Positions 41,460-49,243 of a stretch of DNA of 64,000 bases are shown here, piece by piece. The position numbers and the translations under genes were made by a program. The stretch comes from Aliishimia sp963678085 (lineage in GTDB: Bacteria > Pseudomonadota > Alphaproteobacteria > Rhodobacterales > Rhodobacteraceae), in contig OY782680.1 in NCBI GenBank assembly GCA_963678085.1, forward strand, positions 3,100,001 to 3,164,000, in the 5' to 3' direction. Below the pieces are notes generated by a model. The model saw only the letters and a list, made by a program, of their open reading frames with translations, was not told where the DNA came from and did no database searches. Positions within the stretch are counted from its first letter, which is position 1; each line of letters opens with the position of its first letter.

Positions 41460-44214
41460 CACCTTGCCTCATCCTCTGCAACGCCTGCTCAATCAAGGAG
41501 CCTGTCTCTTTCTGGTCCCGCTCAAGCGCGTCTTGCAGGTCAGAAAGCGACGTAAAGCCTGTCAGACGCAACAAAAACGCCTGCCCTGTAGGGCCGATCT
41601 CCCCCGAGGATTGCATCAGGCTGACCGCTAAGAGAACGCAGCGCGCCCGCCCATAGCTGTGCATCATCTGCGCTTGCGCCCCTTGCCCCAGAGCCCCAGC
41701 AAGGCCTGACAACCCGTCCTGCACATCTATCGGCGCGGGGCTTTGCAACAAGGCACCGCATTGCGCCAGTAATTCCACATCCTGCAGCCGCCCCGGCCCG
41801 CGTTTCACATCCCACCAAGCGACAGGCGTTTTTGCCGCCGCAATGCGAACGCGCATCTCGCCCACATCAACGGCCAATTGCCCAGGCTCATAGCGCCCGG
41901 CAAGAACTGTGCTGCGAAATGCCTCGATCTGCTCGGTCAGCCGCTCTGGCCCGGCCACAACGCGCGCACGGGTCAGGGCGAGGTGCTCCCAGCTCCAGGC
42001 TTCATTGGCCTGATAATCCTGAAAACTCGCCCAAGAGGTCGCGACCGGCCCCTGATTGCCCGAGGGACGCAGCCGCATATCCACCTCATAGAGCCGCCCA
42101 TCGGGCATGCGGGCAGACAGCGCGGTGATCAGCGCCTTGGTGAGTCGTGCAAAATAGGTGCGCGCTGGCAGGCAGCGCCGCCCATCTGAGGCCGCATCAC
42201 TCTGAGCATCATAAATCACAATCAGATCCAGATCCGATTGCGCATTCATCCGCCCCGCGCCAAGCGCGCCCATGCCCAAAACCGCAGCGCCGCCCCCGGC
42301 AACACGGCCATGTTTGCGCGCGAACTCGTCTTGCACATGGGGCCAAAGCGCCGCGAGCACCGCGCGGGCCAAATCCGCATAATGCTGCGAGGCCTGCTCG
42401 GCCGCTACAAGCCCGCGCAAAAGATGCACGCCGATGCGGAAATGCTGCTCTTTCTGCCAGCGCCGCGCAGTGCCAAGCCGGGCCTCATAATCCGCCTCGG
42501 CTCCAAGGCGCGCGCTGAGATCTTCGGTCAAAGCGGCCTGATCGGGAATGTCTGCGAAAAAGCCGCCATCCAAAACCGCATCCAGAACAGAGGCGTTATG
42601 CGACAGGTAATCGGCCAGGGCGGGCGAAATGGACACCACATCGAGCACCAGATCAATCAGCCCCGGATTGGCCTCAAACAAGGACAGCACCTGCACCCCG
42701 GCGGGCAGGCTTGAGAGAAACTCATCCAGGGCCGAAAGCGCCTCGGTCGGGCGCTGCGCTTTGCTCAGACGATCCGAGAGCACCGGCACGAGCCGATCCA
42801 AAATGCTGCGCGCACGCGGAGAACGCAAGGCCGGATAGCTGAGCCAGCGGGTGACGGTGGAATTGGGCAAAATCTCAGAACCGCTTGAGCCACCCGCCGC
42901 ATTGGGTGCGAAAAAGCTTTCGGTGATGTCATGCACTTCGCTAAGGCTGGCGCGGATCTGCTCTTTCATCGCGCCCAGCTCTTGGCCGGACAGGCAGGCA
43001 AGGCGCTCGAACTCCTCCTCATTCTGGGGCAGGCTATGGGTTTGGGCATCGCGCAGCATTTGCAGACGGTGCTCAACCCCGCGCTGGAAACGGTACTCAG
43101 CGCTCAGCTTTTGCGCGACCTGCTCAGAGATCCAATCGCCCGCCGCCAGTTGCTTGAGCCCCTGAACCGTTTGACGTACCCGAAGCTGCGGCGCGCGCCC
43201 TCCGGCTATAAGCTGCCGAGTTTGGGTGAAAAATTCGATCTCACGAATGCCGCCGCGCCCCAGCTTCATATCATGGCCCGGCAGGGACAACGCGCCCCCG
43301 GTCCCCTTATGATCACGGATCGCCAGGCGGATATTATGCGCATCCTCAATAGCCGCAAAATCCAAGTGCTTGCGCCACACGAAAGGGGTGAGGGTGCGCA
43401 AAAACGCCTCCCCTGCTTTGATATCGCCAGCGATGGGGCGGGCTTTGATGAAGGCGGCGCGCTCCCACGTGCGGCCTTGGCTTTCATAGTAAGTCTCAGC
43501 GGCTGGCACGCTGAGAACGATGGGCGTGACCGAGGGGTTGGGACGCAGCCGCAGATCCGTGCGAAACACATAGCCATCAGCGGTGGTGTCAGACAAAAGC
43601 CGACACATCTGACGTACCGCTTTGATCAACACGCTGCGGGCGTCCTCTTGGGCGGCTTGCGGCAGTTGGTCGGGATCAAAGAGGCAAATCAGGTCGATAT
43701 CAGAGGAATAATTCAGCTCCCCTGCCCCCATCTTGCCCATGGCAAGCACGAACAGACCGGCGCTGTGATTTACATCCTCTAGCCCCGGTATTTTGCCACG
43801 ACGAATGAATGGGGCAAGCGCGGCCCTAAGCGCCACTTGGCAGGCGGTTTCAGCAAGGCGCGTGAGTGCGCCGGTGACCTCTTCCAACGTCCAAACCCCG
43901 GCCAGATCGCAGATACCCGCAAGCAGCGCGATACGGCGCTTGGCGCAGCGCAGGGACGCGGCGGTCTCTGACTCGCGGCTCTGGGCGGCGCGGCGCAGCT
44001 CGCTCTCCAGGGCCTCAAAGGGCGCATGCACAGCCCCTTTGATCCAGTCCATTTCCTTGCGCATCAGCCCCGCTAGATAGGGCGAGCTGCCGCCTATTCC
44101 GCTGAGCACATCTTGCAGCGACTTGGAAAGATCGGGAAAAAGCGCACGAATATCCGCCCCGAGCTGAGGCTCAAAGGGGCGGGGCATGGTTTGGGGCGTA
44201 AAATCTTGTGTCAT
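41452..44214 (-). CDS. glnE: Bifunctional glutamine synthetase adenylyltransferase/deadenylylase
   Basis: It controls glutamine synthetase by adding or removing AMP according to the PII state. The 920-residue protein has two nucleotidyltransferase domains: the N-terminal adenylyl-removase with GKMGAGELNYSSDIDLICLFD (about 180-200) and the C-terminal transferase with GMGALGAGRMNAQSDLDLIVIYD (about 645-667), both keeping the paired Asp residues. I placed the start at ATG 44214 (MTQDFTPQ). The frame stays open 162 bp upstream, but that part overlaps the divergent ybaK start region and looks non-coding. A small conserved gene overlaps its 3' end. Confidence 0.93.
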   Translation of the reverse strand: MTQDFTPQTMPRPFEPQLGADIRALFPDLSKSLQDVLSGIGGSSPYLAGLMRKEMDWIKGAVHAPFEALESELRRAAQSRESETAASLRCAKRRIALLAGICDLAGVWTLEEVTGALTRLAETACQVALRAALAPFIRRGKIPGLEDVNHSAGLFVLAMGKMGAGELNYSSDIDLICLFDPDQLPQAAQEDARSVLIKAVRQMCRLLSDTTADGYVFRTDLRLRPNPSVTPIVLSVPAAETYYESQGRTWERAAFIKARPIAGDIKAGEAFLRTLTPFVWRKHLDFAAIEDAHNIRLAIRDHKGTGGALSLPGHDMKLGRGGIREIEFFTQTRQLIAGGRAPQLRVRQTVQGLKQLAAGDWISEQVAQKLSAEYRFQRGVEHRLQMLRDAQTHSLPQNEEEFERLACLSGQELGAMKEQIRASLSEVHDITESFFAPNAAGGSSGSEILPNSTVTRWLSYPALRSPRARSILDRLVPVLSDRLSKAQRPTEALSALDEFLSSLPAGVQVLSLFEANPGLIDLVLDVVSISPALADYLSHNASVLDAVLDGGFFADIPDQAALTEDLSARLGAEADYEARLGTARRWQKEQHFRIGVHLLRGLVAAEQASQHYADLARAVLAALWPHVQDEFARKHGRVAGGGAAVLGMGALGAGRMNAQSDLDLIVIYDAQSDAASDGRRCLPARTYFARLTKALITALSARMPDGRLYEVDMRLRPSGNQGPVATSWASFQDYQANEAWSWEHLALTRARVVAGPERLTEQIEAFRSTVLAGRYEPGQLAVDVGEMRVRIAAAKTPVAWWDVKRGPGRLQDVELLAQCGALLQSPAPIDVQDGLSGLAGALGQGAQAQMMHSYGRARCVLLAVSLMQSSGEIGPTGQAFLLRLTGFTSLSDLQDALERDQKETGSLIEQALQRMRQGDA

Positions 44215-44290
44215 GCACGCATGTTCGGCCGCTGGGGCGGGGACGTCAATAAGACTTGCGCGCGGCAAAAAGATCCGGCAAGCCTGAGCC

Positions 44291-44755
44291 ATGAGCAAGA
44301 GTTTGAAACGTGTGAAGCGCGCCTTAGAGGCCGCTGGCTGGGAGCGTGACATCCGCGAGACCGCATTGGCGCGCACAGCTAAGGACGCCGCTGATGCACT
44401 TGACTGCGACGTGGATCAAATCGCCAAATCGATCATTTTTGCCGATCAAGACAAAAAACCGGTGCTTTTCATCACGGCGGGCGGACAAAATGTTGATCTT
44501 GGCAAAGCCAGCACCCTAGCAGGTGGCCCCTTGAGCAAGGCAGATGCGGCGGTTATCCGCGCCCAAACCGGCTTTGCCATTGGCGGGGTGAGCCCAGTGG
44601 GGCATCTCTCGCCAATCCGTGCCTGGATGGACCCGCGACTGATGCAGTTTGACTTGGTATGGGCCGCCGCGGGCACCCCGCATCATGTGTTCTCAAGTGC
44701 GCCAAAAGAGTTGCTATCGCTCAGCGGGGCGCAGCTTGCCGAGTTCACCGCGTAG
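44291..44755 (+). CDS. YbaK/EbsC-type aminoacyl-tRNA deacylase
   Basis: The 154-residue protein has the YbaK/ProRS-editing fold, with AKSIIFADQDKKPVLFITAGGQNVDLGKAS and FAIGGVSPVGHL, which include the conserved Lys and the GGVSPxGH motif. It hydrolyses mischarged tRNA (typically Cys- or Ala-tRNA-Pro). It is divergent from glnE with 76 bp between starts. A hairpin repeat follows its stop. Confidence 0.9.
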   Translation: MSKSLKRVKRALEAAGWERDIRETALARTAKDAADALDCDVDQIAKSIIFADQDKKPVLFITAGGQNVDLGKASTLAGGPLSKADAAVIRAQTGFAIGGVSPVGHLSPIRAWMDPRLMQFDLVWAAAGTPHHVFSSAPKELLSLSGAQLAEFTA

Positions 44756-44783
44756 ATTAAGCGTTTCAAAAGCTTGCAGCTAC

Positions 44784-44864
44784 GCACCGTGGGGGTTGTG
44801 CACCCCCACACCCCCGCCCCGTATCAAAGGAAGTATTTTCAGCCAAATAAAGGGGGGACGCGGG
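44784..44864 (+). repeat. 3'-end hairpin repeat, copy 2 of 4
   Basis: Same unit as 32898-32965 with GTGGGGGT...ACCCCCAC and AGCCAAATAAAGGG, but carrying an extra ~12 bp (CCGTATCAAAGG) in the middle. It begins 29 bp after the ybaK stop, in the same orientation. Confidence 0.75.
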
Positions 44865-44911
44865 ACGAGCGGGGGGGCGCTTACCCGCTATCAGATCTTT
44901 TTCGCAAAAAA

Positions 44912-44928
44912 TGTAAAAAAGATTTACA
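44912..44928. promoter_or_regulatory. Inverted repeat TGTAAA-N5-TTTACA
   Basis: A perfect 6-5-6 palindrome lies 83 bp before the DUF2852 start. A second palindrome of identical geometry is 59 bp downstream (44971-44987). Paired sites of this kind are expected for a dimeric regulator; which one is unknown. Confidence 0.45.
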
Positions 44929-44970
44929 TAGAGGCTTGCAATGCGCAGAGCGACCTCCCATCTTCCATAA

Positions 44971-44987
44971 TGTGAAAGACATTCACA
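44971..44987. promoter_or_regulatory. Inverted repeat TGTGAA-N5-TTCACA
   Basis: A second perfect 6-5-6 palindrome is 23 bp before the DUF2852 start codon, differing from the first by one symmetric base pair. It is not a CRP site, because the spacing between TGTGA and TCACA is 7, not 6. Binding here would probably block transcription or translation initiation of the gene at 45011. Confidence 0.45.
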
Positions 44988-45010
44988 TAACCAAAGAAAG
45001 GATCAACAAA

Positions 45011-45418
45011 ATGACCGCCATTGCGCAATCCGCCCCCCGAACAGAAGCCACTGGCTGGCTGTCGCGGGCCGAGGCGTGGCTCGATGAAAAAGGTAAAGGT
45101 GCCTGGATTGCTGCCATGGTGCTGGGATTTGTCTTCTTCTGGCCCGTCGGCCTTGCCCTTCTGTTTTACATGATCTGGAGTAAACGCATGTTTTCAAAAT
45201 CCTGCACCCACCGCACACGCCGAGGTCACGCGATGGCGCATCTTCGCCCGACCGGAAATGTTGCTTTTGACACATATAAGGCCGAAACGCTGCAACGCCT
45301 GGAAGATGAGCAGGAGAAATTCGTTGCCTTCCTTGAGCGCCTTCGCGAAGCCAAGGACAAATCTGAGTTTGACCAATTCATGGATGAGCGCGCCCGCACC
45401 GCCCGTGAAGACGCCTAA
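45011..45418 (+). CDS. DUF2852 family membrane protein
   Basis: The 135-residue protein has an N-terminal amphipathic region (GWLSRAEAWLDEKGKG), a long hydrophobic hairpin (AWIAAMVLGFVFFWPVGLALLFYMIWSKRMF, about 30-60) and a charged C-terminal half with ETLQRLEDEQEKFVAFLERLREAKDKSEFDQFMDER. This is the DUF2852 layout, of unknown function, common in alphaproteobacteria. ATG 45011 is preceded by AAAGGA. Two regulatory palindromes lie upstream, so it is probably a regulated gene. Confidence 0.8.
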   Translation: MTAIAQSAPRTEATGWLSRAEAWLDEKGKGAWIAAMVLGFVFFWPVGLALLFYMIWSKRMFSKSCTHRTRRGHAMAHLRPTGNVAFDTYKAETLQRLEDEQEKFVAFLERLREAKDKSEFDQFMDERARTAREDA

Positions 45419-45427
45419 TCCCTACAT

Positions 45428-45455
45428 GCGGCTCTTGCGATATGCGAGAGCCGCA
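45428..45455 (+). terminator. Stem-loop between DUF2852 and RDD genes
   Basis: GCGGCTCTTGC and GCGAGAGCCGC form an 11-bp stem with one G-U pair around a short loop, 9 bp after the DUF2852 stop. No T-run follows on the plus strand, so it may attenuate or stabilise rather than terminate. Confidence 0.4.
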
Positions 45456-45470
45456 AACGAAGCTGGACAT

Positions 45471-45905
45471 ATGACATTTTCTCTTCCCGATCCCGAAAGA
45501 CAGCCCGAGTTTTATGATGGTGTGAGCACAAAGCGTCTGATTGCTTGGGGCATTGACAGTATACTCATCTTGCTGCTCACGCTGATCGTGGTGGTGTTTA
45601 CGTTTTTCTTGGGGATTTTGTTCTTTGTGCCTCTCTATATTGCTTTGGGCTTTGCCTATCGCACCGTGACTTTGGCGCAATATTCCAGCACGCCGGGCAT
45701 GGCGTTCATGGCTATGGAGATCCGGCACGAAGATGGCACACGACTCAGTTTGCAAAGCGCGGCTCTGCATACGCTAGGATATACGATTTCGACATCTTTT
45801 CCGCTAATTCAGCTCGTCTCGATTGTCTTGATGCTCACCTCTGGGCAAGGGCAAGGTCTGAGCGATCGTTTGCTCGGAACTGCTGCACTTAATAAGCGAA
45901 AGTGA
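45471..45905 (+). CDS. RDD-family membrane protein
   Basis: The 144-residue protein has an R..D-type first helix (VSTKRLIAWGIDSILILLLTLIVVVF, with the Arg and Asp of the family), a second helix, the PGMAFMAMEIRHEDGTRLSL connector, and a third helix with DRLLGT near the C-terminus. RDD proteins are small membrane proteins, some linked to ion transport. I chose ATG 45471; ATG 45426 in the same frame would place the stem-loop inside the coding sequence. Confidence 0.8.
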   Translation: MTFSLPDPERQPEFYDGVSTKRLIAWGIDSILILLLTLIVVVFTFFLGILFFVPLYIALGFAYRTVTLAQYSSTPGMAFMAMEIRHEDGTRLSLQSAALHTLGYTISTSFPLIQLVSIVLMLTSGQGQGLSDRLLGTAALNKRK

Positions 45906-46020
45906 TGCCCAATAGCACCATCACCGATTGAGATTGCGCAACATGTACAATTTGAGTTAAATTGGGGTATACGCAGATGGAACCATAAGGTAGTTTTTTG
46001 GGAAACTATTTGAGCCTCTT

Positions 46021-46845
46021 ATGCGTCACTCACTTCCGCTTGCGCCTCAGTTCTATGTCACTGCTCCCCAGCCCTGCCCCTATCTGGAAGGGCGGCTGGA
46101 GCGAAAGCTGTTTACGGCTTTGCAGGGGCAAAACGCTCAGAAATTGAATGATGGGCTGAGCCAACAGGGCTTTCGGCGTTCCCAGAATGTGCTTTATCGC
46201 CCGTCTTGCGCCGATTGCAGTGCCTGCTTGTCGGCCCGCATTGATGTGAGCAAATTCGCCCCAAGCAAGAGCCAAAAGCGAATCCTCAAGAAAAACGCAT
46301 ATTTGCAAAGGCGCGCCACCTCTCCTTGGGCGACCGAAGAGCAATATGAGCTATTCCGCAAATATCTTGATACCCGGCATGCAGATGGTGGCATGGCGGA
46401 TATGGATGTGTTCGAATTTGCCGCGATGATCGAAGAGACCCCAATCCGCAGCCGGTTGGTCGAATATTCCAGTTCAACCGATAAAGAGCTTATCGCGGTG
46501 AGCCTGACGGATGTGCTGAGCGACGGGGTCAGCATGGTTTACAGCTTTTTTGACCCGGATCGTCATTCTGACAGTCTGGGCAAATATATGATCTTGGATC
46601 ACGTGAATATCGCCCAAGAGGCGGGGCTGCCCTATGTCTATCTGGGCTATTGGGTGCCTGGGAGCAAGAAAATGGGATATAAGGCGGATTTTTCCGGCCT
46701 TGAAATCTACCTGAATGGGCAGTGGCAAGTGCTCAATACCACGCAATCACAGCGCTTTGACCCGCACCCGCTGGCCAATGATCCCATCGCCGAACAAGTG
46801 GCAAATATTCAACTGCCCGACACGGAAATCGTGCGCCGTCCATAG
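46021..46845 (+). CDS. bpt: Aspartate/glutamate leucyltransferase (Bpt/Ate-like)
   Basis: It transfers Leu from tRNA to proteins with N-terminal Asp or Glu and so feeds them to ClpS/ClpAP (N-end rule). The 274-residue protein has the N-terminal CADCSACLSARI cluster (Cys residues of the ATE N-domain) and the C-terminal signature GYWVPGSKKMGYKADFSGLEIY, plus LGKYMILDH. Length is normal. The last 37 bp overlap the convergent ParD gene. Confidence 0.92.
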   Translation: MRHSLPLAPQFYVTAPQPCPYLEGRLERKLFTALQGQNAQKLNDGLSQQGFRRSQNVLYRPSCADCSACLSARIDVSKFAPSKSQKRILKKNAYLQRRATSPWATEEQYELFRKYLDTRHADGGMADMDVFEFAAMIEETPIRSRLVEYSSSTDKELIAVSLTDVLSDGVSMVYSFFDPDRHSDSLGKYMILDHVNIAQEAGLPYVYLGYWVPGSKKMGYKADFSGLEIYLNGQWQVLNTTQSQRFDPHPLANDPIAEQVANIQLPDTEIVRRP

Positions 46846-47087
46846 GGACTGTTGAGCTTTGCGAGCGATGCCTCAAGCGAATAATCGGCAAATTCGCCGC
46901 GATCAGCCTGCCGCCATGCCGGTTCGATCGCATCACGCAAGTGTTGCAACTTTAGCTCATCGGCTTCATCGCGCGCCATCTTCTGGCACAGAGCCTCGCG
47001 GATCACCTCAGAGGCATTGTCGTAAAGGCCCGAAGACACTTTCTCGCGCACATATTCGTCAAGCCTCTCTGTCAAAGACACATGCAT
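46809..47087 (-). CDS. ParD-family antitoxin, orphan, with altered C-terminus
   Basis: The 92-residue ribbon-helix-helix protein begins MHVSLTERLDEYVREKVSSGLYDNASEVIREALCQ, the standard ParD DNA-binding domain. GAGGTGATC lies upstream of ATG 47087. No parE toxin follows. The usual ParD ending (YSLEASLAKLNS) runs on into 11 further residues (PYGRRTISVSG then S) that are the antisense of the bpt 3' end. This suggests that the toxin gene was deleted and the frame now ends at a chance stop. It may still bind DNA or neutralise a toxin encoded elsewhere. Confidence 0.8.
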   Translation of the reverse strand: MHVSLTERLDEYVREKVSSGLYDNASEVIREALCQKMARDEADELKLQHLRDAIEPAWRQADRGEFADYSLEASLAKLNSPYGRRTISVSGS

Positions 47088-47282
47088 CGGATCACCTCAT
47101 CGCTTTACGCCATAGTACAGCATAGGGCAATTCTTGTAAATTAAACGCTATCACGGCGAAACCGGGGCATGCGCCCTCGAAAAATTTAGTTTGCTGCGCG
47201 GGATGCGTATCGCGGGGCAAAGTTTACGGCTTTTTCACCTCCATGTGGGACTATCAGGCAGGTATTTTCTGTGTGAGTGACG

Positions 47283-47825
47283 ATGCTGTTTCGTTTGTTT
47301 TCAACTCTTATGGCCCTCATAGCCATAGCGGCGCTCGCCCTCACATATCTTGTGCAGCAGCATATCGAACAGGTCGTGACCGTTCATAGCCTGGAAAAAA
47401 ACACCCATTTCACCCATAGCTTAGAAAAATGGCCCGAGATTGCACAGATTCTAAGCGGCACCGAACCAGTTGAACATCAGGGCGAGACGATAGCAAAACT
47501 GCTGCCAGCCTCGGGGGTTATCCAGCTCTCCTTGTTTGATCAACGCGGCATCGAGCGCCTGACGCTTTACAATAACGAGCAGAGCCGCTTACGGCGCGAA
47601 CTGGCGGCGCAGCCACGAGCGGAAACTGCAACATTTACAGCCCAGATTGACCCAGAACGCACCGGCATGCGCAGTACGGTTTTGACCGGGCAACAGGTTT
47701 GGACCTACACCTCGCTTTTGCCTCTAACATCAAACGAGGGCACGCGTATTGGATTTGCTGAGATTACCCTAGATGTCAGTGACGTGCGCGCGGCCTATGC
47801 CTCTGGCCTAGTAAATCTGCATTGA
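47283..47825 (+). CDS. Sensor half of a split GGDEF-EAL protein
   Basis: The 180-residue product has a transmembrane helix at the N-terminus (LFRLFSTLMALIAIAALALTYLV), then a periplasmic-type sensor region. It stops at TGA 47823 just where a second transmembrane helix should follow. That helix begins in the next frame at 47822 with the GGDEF-EAL part. Joined, the two would form one ordinary membrane-bound c-di-GMP enzyme of about 630 residues, so a frameshift (natural, programmed or sequencing error) is the simplest reading. ATG 47283 or GTG 47277 could start it. Confidence 0.65.
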   Translation: MLFRLFSTLMALIAIAALALTYLVQQHIEQVVTVHSLEKNTHFTHSLEKWPEIAQILSGTEPVEHQGETIAKLLPASGVIQLSLFDQRGIERLTLYNNEQSRLRRELAAQPRAETATFTAQIDPERTGMRSTVLTGQQVWTYTSLLPLTSNEGTRIGFAEITLDVSDVRAAYASGLVNLH

Positions 47826-49180
47826 TTTTGTTTTGCATTGGTGTGTTTATCTTTGCCATCCCCGCTATTGGGTATTTCTTGCAAAAGCAGGTTGCCAATC
47901 GCTCGCAAGAGGATGTGGAGCTGTTGGCGCAATATGACACGCTGACTGGCGCGCTTAACCGGGCGGCATTCTTGGATCGCGCGCAAAGCAAACTCTCTGA
48001 GGCTGGCGGGGGCTATATCGCCTTCGTGGATATCGACAAATTTAAGGAAATAAATGACACTTATGGGCATGCCGCGGGGGATTCTTACCTGCGCCGCACC
48101 GCCGAAATGCTCAAAGAGGAGGGCGGCAGCACAACCCTGATCTCCCGATTCGGCGGGGATGAGTTTGTTCTGGCATTTCCCACGCAAAACGCGGCTCACG
48201 TAAACGAAAGGCTTGCGGCGATTTTGGCGGCAGGCCGACAAGAAATGGCGACAGATGGGTTCACATTGGCCGCCTCGCTCAGCATTGGTGTGGCCCCGGT
48301 CAATGAGCAGATCGACTTTCAAGAGGCCCTGAAAAAAGCCGATACCGCGCTCTATTTCTCAAAATCCGAAGGGCGCAACCAAGCCGCCTTTTTTGATCCC
48401 GTTATGGCCCAATCCCTGGAGCGTCGCCGCGAGATCGAAGCCCGCCTAAAAGGCGCCGTGCAAGATCTAGACTTTTCGCTTGTCTACCAACCCCTTGTAG
48501 ACGCGCGAACCAATCAAACTTTGGGGTTTGAGGCGCTTTTGCGGCTTGAAGATAATGAGGGCGTCGAAATCCCCCCGCAAGAATTTGTTCCCCTGGCAGA
48601 AGAAATGGGGCTGATCGAAGAGATCGGAACCTGGGTGCTGCGGCAGGCCACCATGGAAATTTCCCGCCAGCCCGGCACACCCATCGTTGCGGTGAACCTA
48701 TCGTCTGAACAGTTTCGCTCTGGCCGGTTGGTGAAGATTGTTCAAAGAGCGCTCGAACAAGCCCAACTGCCCGCTAATCGCCTAGAGCTGGAACTGACCG
48801 AAAGCCTCTTGCTCGAAGATAGCGCCACGTCAGAAATTCAGATTGATGCCCTGCAAGAGCTCGGCGTGCGCGTTGCCATGGATGATTTCGGCACCGGCTA
48901 TTCAAGCCTCAGCTATTTGTGGAAATACGGGTTCGACCGTATCAAAATCGACCGTAGCTTCATTTCCGCCCTTGAGGAAAATCCGAAAAAATCGGTCGAT
49001 ATCATACGATCAATTGTCCTGCTTGGCGAGCGTCTGGGCATGCAAGTGACCGCTGAGGGGATCGAAACCAAAGAGCAGGCGCTGGTTCTGAAAAAAATTG
49101 GCTGCGATGTGCTGCAAGGATATTATTTTGGGCACCCCCTGCCCTTGACGCAGCCCACACAAGCGCGAAACGCATCGTAA
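47822..49180 (+). CDS. GGDEF-EAL protein, catalytic half of a split gene
   Basis: The frame (TTG start overlapping the previous stop, ATTGATT) encodes a membrane helix (LFCIGVFIFAIPAIGYFL), then a GGDEF domain with RFGGDEF at 109-115 and an EAL domain with GFEALLR (EAL 237-239), DDFGTGYSSLSYLWKYGFDRIKID and AEGIET. Both signature motifs are intact, so cyclase and phosphodiesterase activity are possible. No RxxD inhibitory site precedes GGDEF. Without the upstream half it would lack its sensor. See the entry at 47283 for the frame problem. Confidence 0.85.
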   Translation: MILFCIGVFIFAIPAIGYFLQKQVANRSQEDVELLAQYDTLTGALNRAAFLDRAQSKLSEAGGGYIAFVDIDKFKEINDTYGHAAGDSYLRRTAEMLKEEGGSTTLISRFGGDEFVLAFPTQNAAHVNERLAAILAAGRQEMATDGFTLAASLSIGVAPVNEQIDFQEALKKADTALYFSKSEGRNQAAFFDPVMAQSLERRREIEARLKGAVQDLDFSLVYQPLVDARTNQTLGFEALLRLEDNEGVEIPPQEFVPLAEEMGLIEEIGTWVLRQATMEISRQPGTPIVAVNLSSEQFRSGRLVKIVQRALEQAQLPANRLELELTESLLLEDSATSEIQIDALQELGVRVAMDDFGTGYSSLSYLWKYGFDRIKIDRSFISALEENPKKSVDIIRSIVLLGERLGMQVTAEGIETKEQALVLKKIGCDVLQGYYFGHPLPLTQPTQARNAS

Positions 49181-49243
49181 TGCCCCTTTTGTCTCGCTCG
49201 CCCCTCCCATATAGAACGGCGCGACAGATCGGGAGAGCGCCAC

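Noticed and set aside
44971..44987. CRP/FNR-type binding site
   Set aside because: TGTGA and TCACA are separated by 7 bp rather than 6, and a sister site with TGTAAA/TTTACA exists, so a different regulator is more likely.
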